Positions 9,242-18,697 are shown, counted from the stretch's first letter. The stretch: DNA of 64,000 nt from Bog-473 sp963717455 (GCA_963717455.1 OY970336.1:3100001-3164000); one strand, 5' to 3'. Made by a program: numbers and translations. The notes: generated from the letters alone by a model not told the origin.

Positions 9242-10261
9242 TTAGTGCGCCGCAAACTCCGTAAGCGCCGCGAGTTGCTCGGCCGTACCGACGCTGATCA
9301 GGACGTCGCCCGCCTCGATTACATCCTCGGGCGATGGATTGGTGACAAAGATGCCATCGGGTCTGCGGATGGCCAGCACTAGGGCCCCGGTACGGTCGCG
9401 CAGCTGCGCCGAGCGCAGGGTGCTACCTGACAGCGGCGATGCGGCCGAAACGGCCTGCTCCTCCAACCGGAATTCCAACGTGCCGTCGTGCATCACGACG
9501 TCCACGAAGTCGACCACAAGTGGTTGGGTGACAAATGACGCCATGCGGTCACCACCAAGCTGCTGAGGGTTCACTACCCGGTCGGCTCCCGCGCGCAACA
9601 GCTTCGGCTCCGAGGACTCGTTGCGTGCCCGGGCGATGATCTGCAGATCGGGTCGCATCGACCTTCCGGCTACCGTTACGTAGAGGTTGTCTGCGTCGGT
9701 GTCGATGGCAGCGACCAGCGTGGCCGCTCGTTCGATGCCAGCCTGGCGAAGGGTGTCGTCGTCGGTCACGTCACCGTGTACGGACGCATAGGGCACAACG
9801 GCAAGCCGTTCGAGGTCATGGTCGATCACCACGACCTGCCGACCGGCGCTCACCAGGAACCGGGCCACCTCACGCCCGACCCGTCCCCAACCGCAGACGA
9901 TCACATGCCCTGACATTTGGGCGATGTCGCGTTCCATTTTGCGCCTCCTCACGAGGTCTCGCATGTGGCCCTCGATGAGCACCTCCAAAACGGCGGAGAA
10001 CGTATACAGCGCCGTACCGACGCCTATCAAAATCAAGACGATGGTAAAGGTCTTGCTACCTGCTCCCAACGGGCGCGAGGAAGTGAACCCCACTGTCGTG
10101 ACGGTCGTGACGGTCTGGTAAATGGAATCGAGAAGGTCGAATCCGAGCAGCAGGTATCCCGTGGTGCCGGCCACAAGCACGATCGCCAGGGCTATGAGGC
10201 CGATCCGGACCCTCCGAAATGGGTCATGCATCGGGTTCATCATGCCTGAAACGACGTGCAT
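9242..10261 (-). CDS. potassium channel protein with RCK/TrkA-N and TrkA-C domains
   Basis: 339 residues. Two transmembrane helices (about 20-40 and 73-96) flank a pore helix with the filter-like sequence TTVGF (residues 55-59), a variant of TVGYG. A Rossmann RCK/TrkA-N domain follows (HVIVCGWGRVGREVARFL, about 119-136; VVIDHD; GDVTDDDTL), then a TrkA-C domain to the end. The architecture is that of two-TM ligand-gated K+ channels, where the RCK domain senses nucleotides or Ca2+. Several Met codons near the N-terminus (1, 7, 8, 11) leave the start uncertain. It is convergent with the pilin side and divergent from the cation exchanger. Confidence 0.9.
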   Translation of the reverse strand: MHVVSGMMNPMHDPFRRVRIGLIALAIVLVAGTTGYLLLGFDLLDSIYQTVTTVTTVGFTSSRPLGAGSKTFTIVLILIGVGTALYTFSAVLEVLIEGHMRDLVRRRKMERDIAQMSGHVIVCGWGRVGREVARFLVSAGRQVVVIDHDLERLAVVPYASVHGDVTDDDTLRQAGIERAATLVAAIDTDADNLYVTVAGRSMRPDLQIIARARNESSEPKLLRAGADRVVNPQQLGGDRMASFVTQPLVVDFVDVVMHDGTLEFRLEEQAVSAASPLSGSTLRSAQLRDRTGALVLAIRRPDGIFVTNPSPEDVIEAGDVLISVGTAEQLAALTEFAAH

Positions 10262-10538
10262 GACCGGTACTCCGGAAGTGCTGCGGCCGTCCTCCTGGCG
10301 TCGCCATCGCCGCGTCGCCGGCGTGCACGCTGCTCTCTCCGGCTCGTTGATGGCCGTGACCTCTGACCAGGCCGGAGCACCGGCGGTACGCTGGTGAGCG
10401 GAGAGCCGGGAAGCCTGGTCGGCACATCGAAGGTTCGCGCTGAGGAGCTGACATGTGTCACCTGGGTCCGTGCACCCAACCGATCCATTTCGTCATAGCG
10501 GGCTCGGGCGCGCCCTTCAGAACAGGACCTGAGCAGCA

Positions 10539-11540
10539 ATGAACGTGGGGCTCTCCCTCACAGCTTTCCTCATTGGGGCAGTCGTGAGCCTGGGCACGAG
10601 TTGGGTTCTCGTCTCGCGACTCGAGCGAGTCGGCGAACGAGTCGGGCTCTCTGAAGCCCTGCTCGGCATGCTGGCCGCTTTGGCGGCCGATACGCCCGAG
10701 ATCACCGCCGCCGTCACCGCGTTGGTGCACCATCAAGCAACGGTCGGCGCCGGGGTCGTCCTGGGTTCGAATGTCTTCAATCTGGCGGCGTTGCTGGGTC
10801 TGGGAGCCGTCGTGGAGGGTCGTATCAGACTTCATCGAAAGGTCGTGGTGTTCAGCGGGGCGGTTGCCATGCTGGTCGGCGCAGCCTGTCTCCTGAGTGT
10901 GGGGGGCCAGCTATCGGCGGGAGCGGGCCTGGCCGTCGTCCTTGCCGTCCTGGTCCCCTATGTCGCCCTCTTGGGCGCGCACGAAAGAATCCTCGGACGG
11001 CTCGGCCTGCCGACCAGATGGACGGCGTGGGTCACGGCTGCCATCGTCGAAGAGGAGATCGAGCTCGAAGAGGCCATCCACCCTCGACGAGGCACTGGCA
11101 TCGACGCGGTTGTGGCCGTTGGAGCGCTCGTGGTCGTCATTCTGGCCAGCGTGGCCATGGAAAGGGGGGCCTCCTCGCTCGGAGTGCACTTCGCCATCCC
11201 CGAGATCGTCATCGGCGGCCTCGTCCTCGCCGCCGTGACCAGCCTTCCCAACGCGGTCTCGGCTGTCTACCTGGCCCGGCGGGGCCGTGGTGCGGCCACG
11301 CTGAGTGTCGCGCTCAACTCAAACTCGCTCAACGTGACCGCCGGCCTCTTGATCCCCGCCACGGTGATCGGCTTGGCCAAGCCGTCGGGCTCAGGAATGC
11401 TGGTAGCTGGCTGGTACGTGGGGCTGACCGCGATGACCTTGACGCTCGCCTACGTCGGGCACGGACTGCGCCGCGCCTCGGGCGGGTTGATCATCGGGGC
11501 CTACGCCCTCTTCGTGGTCCTTCTCGTGGCCACCAGCTAG
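10539..11540 (+). CDS. Ca2+/cation antiporter (CaCA family) membrane protein
   Basis: 333 residues, about ten hydrophobic helices, with two alpha-repeats characteristic of sodium/calcium exchangers. The first contains ADTPEITAAVTAL and GVVLGSNVFNLAALLG. The second contains VTSLPNAVSAVYLARRG and SVALNSNSLNVTAGL. Between them is a short acidic loop (EEEIELEEAIH) like the regulatory loop of the family. Exchanges cations across the cytoplasmic membrane; ion specificity cannot be read from sequence. It stands alone, head to head with the K+ channel gene. Confidence 0.85.
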   Translation: MNVGLSLTAFLIGAVVSLGTSWVLVSRLERVGERVGLSEALLGMLAALAADTPEITAAVTALVHHQATVGAGVVLGSNVFNLAALLGLGAVVEGRIRLHRKVVVFSGAVAMLVGAACLLSVGGQLSAGAGLAVVLAVLVPYVALLGAHERILGRLGLPTRWTAWVTAAIVEEEIELEEAIHPRRGTGIDAVVAVGALVVVILASVAMERGASSLGVHFAIPEIVIGGLVLAAVTSLPNAVSAVYLARRGRGAATLSVALNSNSLNVTAGLLIPATVIGLAKPSGSGMLVAGWYVGLTAMTLTLAYVGHGLRRASGGLIIGAYALFVVLLVATS

Positions 11541-11581
11541 AGACATTGGGTGCTCGGAGAGCGATTGAAGCGGGCAACTCC

Positions 11582-12331
11582 TTAGACACGAGAGCCAGAA
11601 AAGGGTCGCAACGATGCGCCCACCTGATCAGCGATCGCCACGGCCACGACTCGTCGTTCATGCGAGACGGGGTACCCAGCCGTGGGCGTCAGGACGAAAC
11701 GGCCCAGTGGGCGGCCCTGACTTTGCACTAGCAACTCAATCTCCGGGCCGGGCAGGCCCACGCGATGGACGCCCCAGACCCTGCCTCCGAGGAAGACCCG
11801 CCCGTCATGCTCGAGCCGCATCATGGGGCGGTCGCTCGACCCGGACTCGTAGCGGCACGCTTCCAGGTGCAGCAGGGTGACGAGTTGGTTCCGCACCTGT
11901 TCAACCACGTCTCGGGGTGAAGCACCCGATGTGGCGAGTTCCGAGAAGTCGTGAATGAGACCGACGAAGTCCGCCTCCTCGGCCGCCGTCGCATGGTAGT
12001 GACGGTTGCGGGCAGCGAGCTCGGTCACGATGATCCCCACCACGAAAAGACATATGGCGGTCTCAATGTCGGGCCGGTGGGTGATGGCGAGCCTCTCGTA
12101 AGGGCGGGTGAGGAAGTAGTCGAACCAGATGGTGGCAGAGACCGTGGCCACGAACCCAGAAATCCGGTTGCCCAAAGCCGCTACCGCCACGATGATCGCG
12201 ACGAGAATCAGCGCCGCCGCCGTCGCCGCGAAACTCGAGCGCAAGGGGACGAGGATCACTGCCACCGCGAGTGGCAAAACGACAGCAGCGACGAGAGCTA
12301 TCTGGTCTCGGTGATGTCGGATCCTCTCCAT
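11582..12331 (-). CDS. DUF4118 (KdpD-like) membrane protein
   Basis: Start taken at ATG 12331 (MERIRHHRDQIALVAAVV), preceded by a GAGGTGG ribosome site. An upstream in-frame extension is Arg-rich and unlikely. Four transmembrane helices in the first 110 residues match the DUF4118 domain of KdpD sensors (NRISGFVATVSATIWFDYFLTRPYERL). A cytoplasmic GAF-like region follows (VIHDFSELATSG, VVEQVRNQLVTLLHLEACRYE). There is no histidine kinase domain, so it is a stand-alone sensor-like protein. It sits in a block of ion transport genes, consistent with turgor or K+ sensing (inference). Confidence 0.75.
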   Translation of the reverse strand: MERIRHHRDQIALVAAVVLPLAVAVILVPLRSSFAATAAALILVAIIVAVAALGNRISGFVATVSATIWFDYFLTRPYERLAITHRPDIETAICLFVVGIIVTELAARNRHYHATAAEEADFVGLIHDFSELATSGASPRDVVEQVRNQLVTLLHLEACRYESGSSDRPMMRLEHDGRVFLGGRVWGVHRVGLPGPEIELLVQSQGRPLGRFVLTPTAGYPVSHERRVVAVAIADQVGASLRPFSGSRV

Positions 12332-12372
12332 GGCCACCTCACTTCGGTCTGCTCTCCCCAGTTTTCCACGAC

Positions 12373-12798
12373 CTAACGCCGTCCGCCCCAGTGCCCGATC
12401 ACCGATTCCATGACGCCGGCACCCCACGTGCAGGCGACGGCGACCATCGACACGGCGCAAGTGAAGACGAACTGCGACATGGTGCCCCAGATACCGTCAG
12501 GGAGGGCTAACAGCAAGGCAAGTCCGACAGCCAATGCTCCGGCCTGGGCAGTCGCTACCTGCCGAGCGCTGAAGAGCGCGCAGCAAGGACCGACCATGAG
12601 CAAGGCGATGAGGATGACACGGGGACCGAGGAGCGCGTCGGCAACAGTAATGACCAACATCATCGCGACGCTCAACCTCCAAGCGTACTTCGAGGCCCAA
12701 CCCCACACCCCCCTTGATCCAACTGTGCCACCTTCGGGCAGCTGAGCACTCTCGGCACCGAAAGTGTCTCCGTCACGCCCCTCATTAGACGACGACAT
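12373..12798 (-). CDS. four-helix membrane protein, unknown function
   Basis: 141 residues with a hydrophilic N-terminus and four transmembrane helices (about 42-58, 62-78, 85-101, 108-127). The pattern VGPCCALFSARQVATA and ALPDGIWGT resembles the membrane-sensor region found in front of PP2C/SpoIIE-type phosphatases of actinobacteria, but no phosphatase domain follows. It is directly upstream of the DUF4118 gene on the same strand (41-base gap), so the two may be co-transcribed. Confidence 0.6.
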   Translation of the reverse strand: MSSSNEGRDGDTFGAESAQLPEGGTVGSRGVWGWASKYAWRLSVAMMLVITVADALLGPRVILIALLMVGPCCALFSARQVATAQAGALAVGLALLLALPDGIWGTMSQFVFTCAVSMVAVACTWGAGVMESVIGHWGGRR

Positions 12799-12965
12799 GC
12801 AGACCTCGGTGTCGGCGGCACGCAGGACACGGCCGGCCCCTACGAGTACTCACGAACCCATGACGCTACTTCGGTGTTAGCCAAGGGACTTACTTGACAC
12901 CCAAAGAGTTCCAGGATGCTCCGGTTCGAGCCGTAGAAGCGTGGGCCGAGGGCGAACCGCCCATA

Positions 12966-12995
12966 TACAGTCATTGTATGCCTACAATGACTGTA
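12966..12995. promoter_or_regulatory. perfect inverted-repeat MarR operator overlapping the marR start
   Basis: TACAGTCATTGTA and TACAATGACTGTA are exact inverted 13-base arms around a TGCC spacer. The right arm ends on the A of the ATG at 12995. TACAAT (12983-12988) inside the right arm would serve as a -10 with transcription starting at or next to the ATG, which suggests a leaderless mRNA. Length and symmetry fit a MarR dimer site, so autorepression is inferred. Confidence 0.75.
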
Positions 12996-13495
12996 TGCCA
13001 CCCATGAGCAGCCGACGCGCGAGCGTTTCGGCAACGCACCCCGCTGAACTCGCCGATGCTGTCCTCACCGCCAGCCGGGTCCTGGTCGCCGTCGCCGCCC
13101 GCTCCCTGGCCGAGCACGAGTCCGAGGTTTCCCTGCCCCAGTACCGGGCCCTCGTCGTCCTCGCCTCCCGCGGCCCCCAACGCCCAGTCGACCTCGCCCA
13201 GGCCCTCGGTGTCGATCCCTCGACGGCCACGCGCATGTGCGACCGCCTGGCCCGCAAGAAGCTCATCGCCCGTCGCCGCGACGTCACCGATCGCCGAGTC
13301 GTCATGCTGAGCCTGAGCGCTTCGGGTCGCCGGCTGGTCGAGCGAGTCACGCAGCGTCGACGCCGCGAGATCGAACAGATCCTCGACGCGGTGGATCCCA
13401 CCGAGCAGGCCAACTTGGTGCGCGCCTTCGCGGTATTCGGCGATGCGGCTGGAGAGGCGCCCGAGAGCGACTGGCAACGCAGCTGGGAACTCTGA
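12995..13495 (+). CDS. MarR-family transcriptional regulator (autoregulated)
   Basis: About 166 residues from ATG 12995 (MPPMSSRRAS); ATG 13004 is an alternative. The winged helix-turn-helix is clear: LPQYRALVVLASRGPQ, then VDLAQALGVDPSTATRMCDRL, and the wing RRRDVTDRRVVMLSL. A perfect palindrome overlaps the start, so it probably represses its own operon. The stop TGA overlaps the next gene's ATG (TGATG), coupling it to the ClC channel gene. A paralogue with about the same length lies at 29.3 kb beside the stub of a ClC-type gene. MarR proteins usually respond to small phenolics or oxidants; the effector is unknown. Confidence 0.9.
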   Translation: MPPMSSRRASVSATHPAELADAVLTASRVLVAVAARSLAEHESEVSLPQYRALVVLASRGPQRPVDLAQALGVDPSTATRMCDRLARKKLIARRRDVTDRRVVMLSLSASGRRLVERVTQRRRREIEQILDAVDPTEQANLVRAFAVFGDAAGEAPESDWQRSWEL

Positions 13496-15558
13496 TGACC
13501 ACGCTGGAGGCTCGCTTCCGTCCGTTGCGCGCCCGCGCTGCGCACGGAGTTGCCACGGCGTCCTACCTGCGCAAGTGGGTTGTCCTCGGCGGTGCCATCG
13601 GTGCCATCGCCGGCCTCGGAGCAGTCGCGTTCTTCGAGGCGCTCAAGGCGGCCACCTACCTCTTCCTTCACCTCCTCGCCGCCTTCGACCCTCCCCACAC
13701 CGTGGCCGAAGGGGCGGGTCTCGGCTCCTCCGGCTTCAGCCGCCCCTGGGCGCTACCACTCGTCGTCGGACTGGGCGGGCTGTTGTCCGGGCTCCTCGTC
13801 TACCGCCTGGCCCCCGAAGCCGAGGGGCACGGCACCGATGCTGCCATCCATGCGGTGCACGACAACCCGCGCGGCATCCGGATCCGCACCGTACTCGTCA
13901 AGCTCGTCGCTTCGGCTCTCACCATCGGCTCGGGCGGCTCAGGGGGGCGCGAAGGCCCGACCGCGCAGATCAGCGCCGGCTTCGGGTCCCTGCTTGCCCG
14001 AATGCTGAACCTCTCTCCGGCCGACGGCCGCATCGCCGTCTCGGTGGGCATCGGATCGGGGATCGGAGCCATCTTCAAGGCACCCCTCGGTGGGGCGGTG
14101 CTCGCAGCCGAGATCGTCTACCGCGACGATATCGAGGTCGAGGCGCTGCTCCCTGCCATCGTCGCCTCGGTCATCTCCTACGCAGTGTTCGGCGCCTTCG
14201 AGGGCTACACGCCGATCTTCGGCTACGTGCACGCCCCAGGACTGAGCCACCCGCTCGAGTTGGCCTGGTTCGCTCTCATCGGTATCTGCTGCGGCTTCGT
14301 CGGGCTCCTCTACGCCCGGGGCTTCTACGGCCTCGGCGATCTCTTCGGGCGACTCCCCACGACGCGCTATGTGAAGCCGGCCATCGGGGGGCTGCTGGTG
14401 GGCACGATGGCCCTCGGCATCCCCCAGGTGCTCGGTACCGGCTACGGCTGGGTCCAGATCGCCCTCGGGCGCACGAGCTTGCTGCACATGTCGCTGGCGA
14501 TCGTTCTGCTCCTGCCCTTTGCCAGGATCGTGGCCACCGGGTTCTCCATCGGTTCCGGCGGCTCGGGTGGCATCTTCGGGCCGGGACTCGTGATCGGAGG
14601 GTTCGTCGGCGCTGGGCTTTGGCGCCTGCTCGAACCCATCGCACCGGTGCCCCATGACCCTGCCAGCTTCGTGATTGTCGGGATGATGGCCTGCTTCGGG
14701 AGCATCTCGCGTGCGCCGATCGCGGTGATGTTGATGGTGGCCGAGATGACCGGGTCTCTCCAGGTCCTTGCTCCGGCCATGCTGGCGGTCGGGCTGGCGA
14801 CCTTGATCGTCCGTCACAGCGACGCCACCATCTACCGCAGCCAGCTGCGCACCCGCCGCGATTCACCGGCCCACCGACTCCAGGCGGGGCTCCCGTTGCT
14901 CGCCAGCGTCACCGTGTCCGAGGTCATGGCACCGCTGCGTGTCGTCCTCCGTACTGACGAGCCGGTCGACGAGGCCATGAGCCGGCTCGCCGACAGGCGC
15001 CTTCCCGGCGCCCCCGTCGTCGACGGTGCCGGCGTCTACCTCGGCATCGTGACGGTCCACTCGCTCGAGTCGTCCCCATCGGAAGACTCCGGAGCGCTGG
15101 TCGGCCGACTCGTCGATGTCACAGCTGCGAGCGTCCAACAAGGCGCCTCCGTCGATGTCGCCCTCGAGGCGCTCGGCACCACTCCCGAGACCTGGGTGAC
15201 CGTCACCGACTCTTCCGACCACGCGGTCGGGATCTTCACCACAAGCAAGGTGATCTCCGGATACCGCAAGGCGTTGGAGTCCAGTACGCAGCGCCTGTCC
15301 AAGCTGGCCGGCAATGCCGTCCCGGTCGAGGCCCGTGTCGGCGCCAGCGCCGAGGCGGCTGGCCGGGCCATTCGCGATGCCGCCCTGCCTCCGGGAACCA
15401 TCGTGGTCACCATCGAGCGCGACGGCGGCCTTCTCTTCGCCAACGGCGACACCTTGCTCGAGCCCGGGGACCTTGTGAGCGCGCTGGCCCATCCCGACGC
15501 GCTCGACGCAGTACTGCGAGTCCTCGAGGGTGACGAACGTGCCGAGGCTGCCACATGA
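13495..15558 (+). CDS. ClC-type chloride channel/antiporter with CBS pair and TrkA-C domain
   Basis: 687 residues from ATG 13495, overlapping the marR stop. It has about ten ClC helices with the anion-coordinating motifs GSGGSGGREGP and, later, GSGGSGGIFGPGLVIGG, plus MLMVAEMTGS. Two CBS motifs follow from about residue 475 (SEVMAPLRVVL; LPGAPVVDGAGVYLGIVTV), then a TrkA-C type domain at the C-terminus (PPGTIVVTIERDGGLLFANGDTLLEPGD). The cytoplasmic modules suggest nucleotide control of transport. Second in a tight operon: marR, ClC, ABC ATPase, ABC permease, all with overlapping junctions. Confidence 0.92.
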   Translation: MTTLEARFRPLRARAAHGVATASYLRKWVVLGGAIGAIAGLGAVAFFEALKAATYLFLHLLAAFDPPHTVAEGAGLGSSGFSRPWALPLVVGLGGLLSGLLVYRLAPEAEGHGTDAAIHAVHDNPRGIRIRTVLVKLVASALTIGSGGSGGREGPTAQISAGFGSLLARMLNLSPADGRIAVSVGIGSGIGAIFKAPLGGAVLAAEIVYRDDIEVEALLPAIVASVISYAVFGAFEGYTPIFGYVHAPGLSHPLELAWFALIGICCGFVGLLYARGFYGLGDLFGRLPTTRYVKPAIGGLLVGTMALGIPQVLGTGYGWVQIALGRTSLLHMSLAIVLLLPFARIVATGFSIGSGGSGGIFGPGLVIGGFVGAGLWRLLEPIAPVPHDPASFVIVGMMACFGSISRAPIAVMLMVAEMTGSLQVLAPAMLAVGLATLIVRHSDATIYRSQLRTRRDSPAHRLQAGLPLLASVTVSEVMAPLRVVLRTDEPVDEAMSRLADRRLPGAPVVDGAGVYLGIVTVHSLESSPSEDSGALVGRLVDVTAASVQQGASVDVALEALGTTPETWVTVTDSSDHAVGIFTTSKVISGYRKALESSTQRLSKLAGNAVPVEARVGASAEAAGRAIRDAALPPGTIVVTIERDGGLLFANGDTLLEPGDLVSALAHPDALDAVLRVLEGDERAEAAT

Positions 15559-16460
15559 CCTGTGCCATCGAGACGATCGGGTTGACCAAAATGTTCGGTG
15601 CCATCAGGGGCATCGAAGCGCTCGACCTCTGCGTCGAGCCCGGTGAGATCTTCGGCTTCCTGGGCCCCAATGGGGCTGGCAAGACCACGACCATCCGGGC
15701 CCTCCTCGACTTGCAACGGCCCACAGCAGGCACCGCACTCGTCCTCGGTCTCGACGCCCATCGCGACGGCGTCGCCATCCACTCTCGTGTCGGCTACCTC
15801 CCGGGCGACCTGGCCCTGTTCTCTCGCATGACCGCAGGCGACCACTTCGCCTGGTTTGCCCGGGCGCGAGGCCTCGCGAAGTCCGGATCCGCCGACGCAC
15901 TGGCCAAACGCTTCGACCTACCCCTCGATCGGCGGGTGAATGAGCTCTCGAAGGGCAACCGGCAGAAAGTGGGCATCGTGCTCGCTTTCATGCACGAGCC
16001 CGAACTGCTGATCCTCGATGAGCCGACCTCGGGGCTCGACCCCCTGATGAAAGACGAGTTCGAGCATCTCTTGCGTGAGACCACGGCGACCGGGCGCACT
16101 GTGTTCCTCTCCTCGCACGAGCTCGACGAGGTCCAGCGGGTGGCCGATCGGGTGGGGATCATCAAGGACGGAAGACTCGTCCGCACCGACACCGTCGACG
16201 GCCTGCGTCGCGACGTCCCCACGACGATCGAGCTGCGATTCCGTGACCCCGTGGACCCAGCTATCTTCCGCGTCGAGGGGGTGCGGGTCCTTGAGGCGTC
16301 CGGCGCCCACGTCATCTTGGAGGTCACTGGCGCCATTGGTCCGGTGCTGCGCATCGCCGCCGAGCTCGACCCCGTCGGCCTGGTATCGCGCCAGGCGGAC
16401 CTCGACGAGCTCTTCTTGGGCTTCTACCGCGACAACAACGAGGCCCTGGATGCGGACTGA
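15555..16460 (+). CDS. ABC transporter ATP-binding protein (ABC-2 type)
   Basis: 301 residues. It begins with an ATGA overlap on the ClC stop. Walker A is GPNGAGKTTT (about 38-47), the signature is ELSKGNRQKVG, Walker B is LLILDEPTSGLDP, and the switch is SSHELDEVQ. A C-terminal about 80-residue domain after the ATPase core is typical of drug or lipid exporters of the DrrA/CcmA group. Pairs with the next gene as its membrane partner. Substrate unknown; co-regulation by MarR suggests efflux of a toxic compound. Confidence 0.92.
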   Translation: MTCAIETIGLTKMFGAIRGIEALDLCVEPGEIFGFLGPNGAGKTTTIRALLDLQRPTAGTALVLGLDAHRDGVAIHSRVGYLPGDLALFSRMTAGDHFAWFARARGLAKSGSADALAKRFDLPLDRRVNELSKGNRQKVGIVLAFMHEPELLILDEPTSGLDPLMKDEFEHLLRETTATGRTVFLSSHELDEVQRVADRVGIIKDGRLVRTDTVDGLRRDVPTTIELRFRDPVDPAIFRVEGVRVLEASGAHVILEVTGAIGPVLRIAAELDPVGLVSRQADLDELFLGFYRDNNEALDAD

Positions 16461-17238
16461 CGTCGCGCGCCTCGACCTCGTCGGACGCCGGCGTGCGATG
16501 CTCGGCTATAGCCTCGGCGCCGCGCTCTACGCCTTCGTCATCGTGGCCCTCTATCCCTCGTTTGAGCACTCGACGGGCCTGGACAACCTCACCAAGAACT
16601 CCCCCACGATCGCCGCCCTCCTCGGCGCCGTCGGCTCGATCACCTCGCCGGCGGGCTGGCTGAGCGTGAACCTCTACGCCAACTTCTTCCCGCTGCTGGT
16701 CCTCCTCGCCACCATCGGTTACGGCGCATCGTCGCTGGCGGGACAAGACGAGGAGGGGACACTCGCGACGGTGGTGACCTTGCCGATTCGACGTCGCCGG
16801 ATCACGGTCGAGAAGGCGGTGGCGATGGGTGCTCAAGCGACGGCCATCGTCGTGGTGACCACGGCGGTCCTTGCGCTCGGGCACTTCTTCGACATCACCG
16901 TGAGCGCGGCCCACCTGTGGGGCTCATCGCTCGGGGTGCTACTCCTCGGCATCGACCTGGGCCTGGTCGCCCTCGCCGTGGGCGCAGCAACCGGGCGTCG
17001 TGGAACGGCGCTCGGCGTGGCGTCTGGCCTGGCCGCCGCCTCCTACCTCATCAGCTCACTGGCACCCGTGGTGGGGTGGGTGCGCCCGGCACGCTTTGTC
17101 TCGCTCTTCTACTGGTCGGTCGGCAACAACCAGCTCACTTCGGGCCTGAGCCTCGGAGACGCCGCCGTGCTGGTCTGCTGCGCCCTTGCCCTGGCGGGTT
17201 TGGCCGCTCTGAGCTTCGATCGCCTCGATCTGCATTGA
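16450..17238 (+). CDS. ABC-2 type transporter permease
   Basis: 262 residues from ATG 16450 (MRTDVARLDLVGRRRAML), overlapping the ATPase gene by 11 bases. Six hydrophobic segments; between the second and third lies the conserved SSLAGQDEEGTLATVVTLPIRRRRI region of ABC-2 permeases. Last gene of the marR-ClC-ABC operon. It forms the export channel with the preceding ATPase. Confidence 0.88.
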   Translation: MRTDVARLDLVGRRRAMLGYSLGAALYAFVIVALYPSFEHSTGLDNLTKNSPTIAALLGAVGSITSPAGWLSVNLYANFFPLLVLLATIGYGASSLAGQDEEGTLATVVTLPIRRRRITVEKAVAMGAQATAIVVVTTAVLALGHFFDITVSAAHLWGSSLGVLLLGIDLGLVALAVGAATGRRGTALGVASGLAAASYLISSLAPVVGWVRPARFVSLFYWSVGNNQLTSGLSLGDAAVLVCCALALAGLAALSFDRLDLH

Positions 17239-17329
17239 GGTGTGATCCATCCACCAACGTCAAATTGAGGTTCCGCTACCTTGTCGACGAAGAGTTATAG
17301 GACCAAGATCGTTCACGAACGCGGAGCCG

Positions 17330-18655
17330 ATGAACGCTTCTGACACGAAGTCAACCGTCGGCCTACCTGCGGGTCTGAGCATCGGCATCGGCGGCATGAT
17401 CGGTGCCGGGATCTTCTCCATCCTCGGCGTCGCGGCGAATCTCTCTGGCTCTGCGCTGCCGCTCTCGTTCGCGATCGGAGGGGTGGCGGCCGGACTGGCG
17501 GCCTACAGCTACGTTGCCCTGGGCAAGACGTTTCCAACCGTGGGGGGCTCCGTCACGTTCCTCGTCCGGGGGTACGGCGAAGGCGTGCTCTCAGGCTCGC
17601 CGAGCCTGTTCCAATACTTCAGCTACATCATCACCATCGCGCTCTACGCCACGGGATTCGCGGCATATGCCCGAACGTTCATCCCTCTCCCGTCCAAGGT
17701 CTGGGCTGTCGGCATCGTCCTCGTGTTCATGGTGATCAACTTCCTCGGCAGCCGCAGCATGGGACGAACAGAGTCCGTGATCGTCTTCGTCAAGGTCGCC
17801 ATTCTGGTCATCTTCATCGTGGCAGCCTTCATTGCGCTTCCGGGAGATGGAATGGCTCGTCTGTCTCCATCCACGTGGCCGAGTCCACTGGCGATCTTCA
17901 CCGGAGCGGCGGTGTTGTTCGTCGGCTACGAGGGCTTCGGCTTGATCACGAATGCGGCAGCCAACATGGCCAAGCCCAGGCGCGAGTTGCCACGCGCCAT
18001 TTACGGCAGTGTGGGCATCGTGATCGCCATCTACTTGCTGGTCGCCATGGGTGTGGTGACCAATGTCCCCCTCGATGTTCTCAAGGGGCTGGGAGACTCT
18101 GCCTTGGCCGTCGCCGCCAAGCCCTCCCTGGGCGAAGCGGGGTTCAAGCTGGTTGCCATCGCCGCCTTGCTTTCGACGGCATCCGCGGTGAATGCCACGC
18201 TGTTCGGCTCCACGAACGTGGCGTATCAGATCGCCAAGAACGGTGACCTTCCCCCAGCATTCAGTCGCAAGCTCTGGGGGCGCGACGTCGAAGGGCTGTT
18301 CATCACGACGGGCTTGGTTCTCGTCTTCGTCGTTCTCTTTCCGTTGAGCTCGGTGGCTTCCATGGGGAGCGCAGGGTTTCTCCTGGTCTATGCGGCGGTG
18401 AGCATCGGACACATGAGGATTCGGAGCCAGACCGGCGCCAAGGCGTGGCCCGTCGTGGCATCGGTGGTCGTGTGCGTCTCCCTCTTGGTCATCCTCCTTG
18501 ACCACATGGTGTCATCAGCACCGAGCTCGGTCATCGCGCTGGCGGTGACCTTGGCGTTGAGCTTCTTTGTCGAGGTCGTGTACCGGCGCATGACCGGGCG
18601 GACGTTCAAGAATGTTCTCTCGCAGTCCAGTCCGTTCGCCGACACCGGACCTTGA
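17330..18655 (+). CDS. APC-superfamily amino acid permease
   Basis: 441 residues with about twelve transmembrane helices. The first helix has the substrate-site motif LSIGIGGMIGAGIFSILG (compare GxxIGxGIF of the APC family). Further family marks are VGYEGFGLITNAAANM and ELPRAIYGSVGIVIAIYLL. Transports amino acids or polyamines by proton or sodium coupling. Starts about 90 bases after the ABC permease on the same strand, so it could be a distal operon member or have its own promoter. Confidence 0.88.
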   Translation: MNASDTKSTVGLPAGLSIGIGGMIGAGIFSILGVAANLSGSALPLSFAIGGVAAGLAAYSYVALGKTFPTVGGSVTFLVRGYGEGVLSGSPSLFQYFSYIITIALYATGFAAYARTFIPLPSKVWAVGIVLVFMVINFLGSRSMGRTESVIVFVKVAILVIFIVAAFIALPGDGMARLSPSTWPSPLAIFTGAAVLFVGYEGFGLITNAAANMAKPRRELPRAIYGSVGIVIAIYLLVAMGVVTNVPLDVLKGLGDSALAVAAKPSLGEAGFKLVAIAALLSTASAVNATLFGSTNVAYQIAKNGDLPPAFSRKLWGRDVEGLFITTGLVLVFVVLFPLSSVASMGSAGFLLVYAAVSIGHMRIRSQTGAKAWPVVASVVVCVSLLVILLDHMVSSAPSSVIALAVTLALSFFVEVVYRRMTGRTFKNVLSQSSPFADTGP

Positions 18656-18697
18656 CGGTGGTCGGATTCGGACCGACAGTGCGCCTCGTGCTCGAAC

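Noticed and set aside
13443..14657. Long alternative-frame ORFs inside the ClC and ABC genes
   Set aside because: Arg/Pro/His-rich shadows of high-GC genes with no recognisable motifs.
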